Shown: piece by piece, positions 5,890 to 9,401 of the stretch
Layout: every line of letters starts with the position of its first letter
Numbering within the stretch: position 1 is the stretch's first letter
Origin: Nitrososphaerota archaeon
GTDB lineage: Archaea > Thermoproteota > Nitrososphaeria > Nitrososphaerales > UBA183
Assembly (NCBI GenBank): GCA_029785625.1
Contig: JAFLZI010000011.1
Span: 1 to 9,401 of the forward strand
Reading direction: 5' to 3'
DNA: 9,401 bases
Notes under the pieces: generated by a model
Database searches by the model: none
Seen by the model: the letters and a program-made list of their open reading frames with translations, nothing else
Told to the model about the DNA's origin: nothing
Translations under genes and position numbers: made by a program

Positions 5890-5897
5890 CTAATAAG
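5890..5897 (-). promoter_or_regulatory. TATA-like box of the 7Fe-like ferredoxin gene
   Basis: CTTATTAG on the minus strand is centred 26-27 bases upstream of the ATG at 5867, in the 45-base gap after the upstream ferredoxin stop. This fits a leaderless message that can be made separately from the upstream cluster. Confidence 0.5.
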
Positions 5898-5912
5898 AGA
5901 CAGAGGCGATTG

Positions 5913-6446
5913 TCAGGGTTGAGAAGCTCGCTCGGCCACTTCTGCCCCCGGAGCCACGGCCTGCTCCACGGCTCCATCTTTGGCCCTCGGCTTCTTCATG
6001 GTCCTCCAGACCTCGGCGGGAGAGGGCGACTCGGTCATGGGCCTCCAGTCCGAAATCCCGGACCACATGCTTGTCACAGGACGCTTCAGGTACTCCCTGG
6101 TGTACTCCGACAACGGGTGCCAGCGACCGTCCTCCGCCAGCCTTTCCTTTCTGACGATCACGGGCCTCGGCCGGGCCGACGCGGGCTTTGTAGGGTCGAG
6201 CTCCACCGCGATGGCGTTGGTCGGGCACTCCCGCACGCAGATCTGACAGCCGGTGCACCTCTCCTGTTCTATGAGGTAGGGCTTCTCCATCATCCAGTTC
6301 TTGGGGCTTGAGCCCCCCATGATGGCGCCGTAGAAGTCCAGATCCGTCGGCCGTGTAAACTCAATACAGGTGGAGGGGCAGAGGTCCATGCAGGCTCCAC
6401 AGTTCATGCACTTCGTCTCGTCGACGAGGAACTTGTAGAGCCCCAT
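5913..6446 (-). CDS. 2[4Fe-4S] ferredoxin-domain protein with a long C-terminal extension
   Basis: A probable electron-transfer subunit, 177 residues. Two complete cluster motifs are present: Cys13-x2-Cys16-x2-Cys19-x3-Cys23-Pro and Cys64-x2-Cys67-x2-Cys70-x3-Cys74-Pro. They are separated by a 40-residue insert (TDLDFYGAIMGGSSPKNWMM region), much longer than in small bacterial ferredoxins and reminiscent of NuoI-like or complex-bound subunits. After residue 80 comes a roughly 95-residue tail with aromatic-rich HPLSEYTREYLKRPVTSMW (110-128) and an Ala/Glu-rich end. The ATG at 6446 was chosen over longer in-frame starts because it lies 13 bases after the membrane-protein stop and is preceded by GGGGGAGAGGG, a ribosome-binding-like sequence. 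It is probably co-transcribed with, and docked to, that membrane protein. Confidence 0.88.
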   Translation of the reverse strand: MGLYKFLVDETKCMNCGACMDLCPSTCIEFTRPTDLDFYGAIMGGSSPKNWMMEKPYLIEQERCTGCQICVRECPTNAIAVELDPTKPASARPRPVIVRKERLAEDGRWHPLSEYTREYLKRPVTSMWSGISDWRPMTESPSPAEVWRTMKKPRAKDGAVEQAVAPGAEVAERASQP

Positions 6447-6459
6447 CGTCCCTCTCCCC

Positions 6460-7347
6460 CTATTGTATGTACTCGGCACCATCCCTTGGGAATGATGCCG
6501 GAGCTTGCATGGACCCAATCGGTCGCCTTGGCTGTTCTTCCACGGCGTGCGCCTGCCTCGAAGGCATCGAAGCTGGCATCCCCGAAGGGGACCCAGGTCC
6601 CTGGCTGCGGGTCGCTTTAGGTGACTGCTTGCCGAGCCTCGAGTGGAGCAGCGGGTGGGCGAACCCGAAGAGTCCGATGACCCCCAGGGCCGCGAAGGTG
6701 ACGTCAAAAGTAGCCATGGATAGGTTGACGTCGGTCTGCGAGCTGAAGGTGTTGTAGACCGAGTACCAGAAGCCGCCCGTGCTGCTCACCCCCGCCGGGA
6801 GTGTAGAGAGCGCGAGGGGGGTCTCGGTGACGAAGATGGTTCCGAATATCCAGAGGGCTGTCCCGGCGAATACGAGAACGGTGACCGCGCGGAACGCGTT
6901 CCTGTTGTCGTCGGCGTCAAAGTAGAGTTTGGTCACCAGGGCGATCCCGAACAGGACCACGGAGATGGGCATGAATGGCACGGCTATCGTGTAATCTTGG
7001 AACGTGCCTGGAAAGAAGACCAGGAGCCCCATTATGAACGACATGAAGATGAGAGCGTCTCTGATGAGGACGTAGGCAAGCCACCAGATGTCGGCCCCGA
7101 GCCTCAGGGTGAACTTCTCCAGCGTTCTGAGGAAGTACCCCCGGGCGATCTGGAGGGAGAATGCCATCGCTGTCACGAAGACCATGGCGACGGCTATGGT
7201 GGTCTCCAGCCAAATCGACCCGCCGTTGACCAGGCTATTCTGGAGGCCGGACTGGGTTATGGCGTAGGCTGGGGCGTTGAACATGAATGGCGTTGTCGCT
7301 GCGATTATGATTCCTGCAAGCTTTCCTATTTTTCTTAGGAAGCCCAT
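6460..7347 (-). CDS. Signal-peptide-bearing five-helix membrane protein, unknown family
   Basis: I do not recognise this 295-residue protein. A signal-peptide-like segment (1-29) ends NAPAYA before ITQ. Hydrophobic helices follow at about 47-68, 88-112, 120-141, 153-173 and 213-234. A loop of about 40 residues (174-212), rich in Ser/Thr and Gly, separates the last two. The C-terminal 60 residues are hydrophilic, rich in Pro, Ser, Gln and Arg, and probably disordered. The only helix-region histidines are His231 and His235 in the last helix end, so a di-haem cytochrome b bundle is unlikely. Co-directional ferredoxin genes follow at 13 and 45 bases, suggesting a membrane anchor or quinone-interacting subunit of a redox complex; this is inference from context. 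Confidence 0.85.
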   Translation of the reverse strand: MGFLRKIGKLAGIIIAATTPFMFNAPAYAITQSGLQNSLVNGGSIWLETTIAVAMVFVTAMAFSLQIARGYFLRTLEKFTLRLGADIWWLAYVLIRDALIFMSFIMGLLVFFPGTFQDYTIAVPFMPISVVLFGIALVTKLYFDADDNRNAFRAVTVLVFAGTALWIFGTIFVTETPLALSTLPAGVSSTGGFWYSVYNTFSSQTDVNLSMATFDVTFAALGVIGLFGFAHPLLHSRLGKQSPKATRSQGPGSPSGMPASMPSRQAHAVEEQPRRPIGSMQAPASFPRDGAEYIQ

Positions 7348-7386
7348 TGCCGTGGCAAGGGTGGCGGGGTGAGATAGCTCGTTTCC

Positions 7387-7398
7387 CTAACCGGTTAG
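7387..7398. repeat. Perfect 12-bp palindrome in the divergent promoter region
   Basis: CTAACCGGTTAG equals its own reverse complement. It lies 40-51 bases upstream of the membrane-protein ATG and two bases from a larger palindrome. Its position suits a repressor operator for the minus-strand cluster. Confidence 0.6.
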
Positions 7399-7400
7399 CA

Positions 7401-7424
7401 TTTTTATGATTCGAACCATAAAAA
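7401..7424. promoter_or_regulatory. 24-bp near-perfect palindrome containing TATA-like elements in both directions
   Basis: Arms TTTTTATG and CATAAAAA flank a TTCGAA core, with one mismatched pair (A/C) between arm and core. Each arm is itself TATA-like: the minus-strand ATAAAAA is about 58 bases before the membrane-protein ATG, and the plus-strand ATAAAAA points toward the regulator gene. It could be a bidirectional core promoter, an operator, or both. The symmetry and location are seen; the role is inferred. Confidence 0.6.
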
Positions 7425-7499
7425 CGGTTGCGGGGGTCAGTCCGCCCAGGTGACGGCGGCGCCACCGCGCCATTGCCAACGGGGGGACCCTACGGGTGC

Positions 7500-7519
7500 C
7501 ATCGTTGATATCAACGATG
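7500..7519. promoter_or_regulatory. Perfect 20-bp palindrome, candidate operator
   Basis: Arms CATCGTTGAT and ATCAACGATG are exact complements with no spacer, so all ten pairs match. Its core GTTG-N4-CAAC uses the same half-words as the CAAC-N6-GTTG sites reported for cyanobacterial SufR, but in the opposite order and with a shorter spacer. It is 75-94 bases upstream of the SufR-like regulator gene and inside the region shared with the membrane-protein cluster. It is a likely binding site for that regulator; which protein binds is inference. Confidence 0.6.
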
Positions 7520-7536
7520 TGCCACAAATCCTAACT

Positions 7537-7566
7537 CCTTCGGGGGAACCGATAAACGCCCGAAGG
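7537..7566. repeat. 8-bp inverted repeat with a 14-base spacer before the regulator gene
   Basis: CCTTCGGG (7537-7544) and CCCGAAGG (7559-7566) are perfect complements. The spacer includes GATAAAC, a TATA-like word about 26 bases before the ATG at 7579. Protein bound across both arms would cover that box, so autoregulation is possible. Confidence 0.5.
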
Positions 7567-7593
7567 TAAATTCCTCTAATGTGAGAAGGAGGT

Positions 7594-8331
7594 TTGCCCC
7601 AGGCGCATAGGAGCGGCCAACCGGCTCCGAAGGACGAGGCGACGGAGCTTCTGGAGTCCGTTGCTAGCGCTCCGCGCCGGGCCGTCCTCGATCTTGTGTC
7701 GAGAATGCCGTCCAGCGTGCCTGAGATAGCGCGAAGGGTGGGTCTGGAACCTATTTCCGTGAGGTTCCACCTCAAGAAAATGCTCGAGGCGGGCCTGATC
7801 GAAGAGGTCAAACAACGAGGGGGCGTAGGCAGGCCGAGAAGCCTCTATCGCGCGTCCAAGAAGCGCTTCGAGGTGGCCTTTCCGCCTCGAAGTTACATGC
7901 AGCTCGCGGACCTCCTGCTGAGAGCCCTGACGGCGAGCTCCGGTCATGACCAGGTCGCAAGGGACGTCCGGAAGGCGGGGAAGAAGCTGGGCTCCGAACT
8001 TGGGAGGGACCTCAGGATGAGGACAGGCATCAGCAGGTGGGACGGCGTTTCGCTCAAGAAGCACCTGGTCGAGGGGCTGCTGGAGGACTTCGGGACGCAG
8101 CCTGAGACGGTAAGATTCTCGAAGAAGAGCATCCAGTACAGGGTGAACAACTGCCCCTTCAAGGAGCTCGCCGTCCGCTACCCGCGGATAGTCTGCGAGC
8201 AGCTCGATGACACCATCAACGCCTCCCTGGTCAGGGAGCTCTGCAGAGAGATCGACTGGAGGAAGCTGAAATGTGCGGGCCACGGGGACAGCTACTGCGA
8301 GTACGTGGCGACCCTCCGCCCTGCGAGGTAG
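7594..8331 (+). CDS. Winged-helix transcriptional regulator with SufR-like cysteine-rich sensor domain
   Basis: A DNA-binding regulator of 245 residues. The N-terminal winged helix (about 14-90) has helix-turn-helix SVPEIARRVGLEPISVRFHL (41-60), then AGLIEEVKQRGGVGRPRSLY (66-85), the wing form seen in SufR/ArsR-type proteins. The C-terminal domain carries Cys187 in NNCPFKELAVRYP, Cys201 in IVCEQL, Cys217, and Cys227/Cys235 in KCAGHGDSYCEY. Similar cysteines in cyanobacterial SufR bind a [4Fe-4S] cluster, so Fe-S or redox sensing is inferred. The start is TTG at 7594; the frame is closed by a TGA at 7582 and no ATG or GTG lies near. GGTAAATTC is centred about 25 bases upstream, while AAGGAGGT directly abuts the TTG. 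It is divergent from the ferredoxin cluster, its likely target. Confidence 0.85.
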   Translation: MPQAHRSGQPAPKDEATELLESVASAPRRAVLDLVSRMPSSVPEIARRVGLEPISVRFHLKKMLEAGLIEEVKQRGGVGRPRSLYRASKKRFEVAFPPRSYMQLADLLLRALTASSGHDQVARDVRKAGKKLGSELGRDLRMRTGISRWDGVSLKKHLVEGLLEDFGTQPETVRFSKKSIQYRVNNCPFKELAVRYPRIVCEQLDDTINASLVRELCREIDWRKLKCAGHGDSYCEYVATLRPAR

Positions 8332-8348
8332 GCCCGCCCCAGGGGTCG

Positions 8349-8362
8349 AGGCGCCGGCGCCT
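8349..8362. repeat. Perfect 14-bp GC palindrome after the regulator gene
   Basis: AGGCGCCGGCGCCT is its own reverse complement, in the 133-base gap between the regulator and ligase genes. No T-run follows, so a terminator role is doubtful; GC-rich DNA produces such palindromes fairly easily. Confidence 0.4.
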
Positions 8363-8434
8363 TGTGCACGAAGGGCGGCGACAGGAGCCGACGGACGAAC
8401 CCCCTCCGCCTCCGAAGGGTCCGCACCGATAGGG

Positions 8435-8442
8435 AGATTAGT
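8435..8442 (+). promoter_or_regulatory. TATA-like box of the DNA ligase gene
   Basis: AGATTAGT is centred about 26 bases upstream of the TTG at 8465, the only AT-rich block in this gap. It supports a leaderless TTG start for the ligase. Confidence 0.4.
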
Positions 8443-8464
8443 CCGGGGCCTCGGAACCTCTCGC

Positions 8465-9401
8465 TTGGACTACTCGGAAGTCGCGGCGAAGTACGCCGAG
8501 CTCGAGGCCATATCGGGGAGGAACGAGCTGACCAGGATCCTCGCCGACCTGCTGAAGTCCGCCCCGTCAGCCGAGCTCGCGCCCCTGGTCTACATGACCC
8601 AGGGGAAGCTTAGGCCAGACTACGAAGGGGTGGAGCTCGGCCTCGCGGAGAAGCTCGCGCTCAGGGCCCTGGCGACCGCGTCGGGGATAAGCCAGGACAG
8701 GGTCTACTCCGTCTACGTGAAGCATGGCGACATCGGGACCGCGGCCGAGGAGCTCCTGAAGAACAGGAGCCAGGGGACGCTCTTCAGCGAGGGGCTGACC
8801 CTGAATCGGGTCTACGAGACGCTGCTGAGGATCGCCCGCCAGAGCGGCTCGGGGTCTGTGGAGGCGAAGCTCAGGGAGCTCGCTTCGCTCCTCAACGACG
8901 CCACCCCCCTCGAAGCGAAGTACATCATGAGGACGGTCACCGGCGAGCTCAGGCTCGGAGTGGCTGACTACACCGTCCTGGACGCCGCGGCGACGGCGTT
9001 CCTCGGCGGCAAGGAGTCAAGGCCAGGGGTGGAGAGGGCCTACAACGTCCACCCGGACCTCGGCTTCGTCGTCTCGAGCGCGGCATCGAAGGGGACGGCA
9101 GGGGTCGAGGAGGTGAAGCTGGAGGTGGGGGTGCCCATCCGCCCGATGCTCGCCGAGAGGCTGAACTCCCCCCAGGCGATCATCGAGAAGATGGGGGGGA
9201 AGGCCGTGGCCGCGGAGTACAAGCTCGACGGAGAGAGGCTCCAGATCCATCGCAACGGCGACGACGTCAAGCTCTTCTCGCGGAGGCTCGAGGTGATAAC
9301 CTCCCACTATCCAGACGCGGCCGACCTGGTCAGGGAGCACGTGAGCGCCAGGAAGGCGATACTCGAGGCGGAGGTGGTCGCGATCAACGAGGACACCGGG
9401 G
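8465..9401 (+). CDS. lig: ATP-dependent DNA ligase, N-terminal part (runs off the window)
   Basis: Seals nicks with ATP during replication and repair. The window holds 312 codons. The N-terminal DNA-binding domain (about 1-220) includes the archaeal signature VYMTQGKLRPDYEGVELGLA and RELASLLNDATPLEAKYIMR. The adenylation domain then opens with AEYKLDGERLQIHR, where Lys253 of KLDGER is the nucleotide-accepting lysine, followed by LFSRRLEVITSHYPD (motif Ia region) and ILEAEVVAIN (motif III). The oligonucleotide-binding domain lies beyond the edge. The start is TTG. No ATG precedes the domain, the first residues LDYSEVAAKYAELE look like a genuine ligase N-terminus, and the active-site lysine falls near residue 250 as in other archaeal ligases. 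Confidence 0.93.
   Translation, partial: MDYSEVAAKYAELEAISGRNELTRILADLLKSAPSAELAPLVYMTQGKLRPDYEGVELGLAEKLALRALATASGISQDRVYSVYVKHGDIGTAAEELLKNRSQGTLFSEGLTLNRVYETLLRIARQSGSGSVEAKLRELASLLNDATPLEAKYIMRTVTGELRLGVADYTVLDAAATAFLGGKESRPGVERAYNVHPDLGFVVSSAASKGTAGVEEVKLEVGVPIRPMLAERLNSPQAIIEKMGGKAVAAEYKLDGERLQIHRNGDDVKLFSRRLEVITSHYPDAADLVREHVSARKAILEAEVVAINEDTG

Noticed and set aside
6447..6707. 87-residue N-terminal extension of the 8Fe ferredoxin
   Set aside because: It overlaps the membrane-protein gene in another frame, has no ferredoxin-like content, and a ribosome-binding-like sequence marks the ATG at 6446.
7576..8283. 235-codon minus-strand ORF opposite the regulator
   Set aside because: The plus strand encodes a recognisable winged helix plus a cysteine-rich domain; the minus frame is a shadow.
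8362..8613. 83-codon plus-strand ORF overlapping the ligase start
   Set aside because: Out of frame with a clear ligase N-terminus and without motifs.

Overview
The window reads as a GC-rich archaeal chromosome segment, most likely from the Thaumarchaeota/Nitrososphaeria branch. The evidence is an archaeal RNA polymerase subunit RpoK, ribosomal protein eS25 with an N-terminus I associate with thaumarchaeal S25e, an Alba chromatin protein, and an archaeal ATP-dependent DNA ligase. AT-rich TATA-like boxes also sit about 24-27 bases upstream of many start codons, a pattern that fits leaderless mRNAs. The lineage is inferred from these families and was not searched.

Layout, left to right. 1-692 (minus): the N-terminus of a gene cut by the window edge, possibly a nucleoside phosphorylase, then thymidine kinase (TK1 type), together suggesting nucleoside salvage. 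808-2145 (minus): a LysA-like PLP decarboxylase. 2146-2380: an AT-rich divergent promoter region followed by a hairpin-bearing stretch that I cannot assign. 2381-2689 (plus): a small GIY-YIG domain protein. 2690-2934: no gene seen. 2935-3300 (minus): Alba. 3362-4582 (minus): rpoK followed closely by a D-2-hydroxyacid dehydrogenase. 4692-5090 (plus): a cyclophilin-like small protein, abutting convergently on eS25 (5091-5435, minus).

5562-8331 is the most distinctive part. A minus-strand cluster encodes a five-helix membrane protein with a signal peptide and a long hydrophilic tail, then an 8Fe-type ferredoxin with a 100-residue extension, then a second ferredoxin whose first cluster motif lacks one cysteine (7Fe-like). 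Divergent from it is a winged-helix regulator with a SufR-like cysteine-rich C-terminal domain. The 246-bp divergent intergenic region holds four inverted repeats, including a perfect 20-bp palindrome. My working inference is an electron-transfer module controlled by an Fe-S-sensing repressor. The membrane protein family is unknown to me.

8465-9401 (plus): the N-terminal two-thirds or so of an archaeal ATP-dependent DNA ligase, running off the window.

Another unexpected signal is a 19-nt exact same-strand repeat between the hairpin region (2264-2282) and the antisense strand of the hydroxyacid dehydrogenase gene (3912-3930). A plus-strand transcript of the first could pair with the dehydrogenase mRNA.
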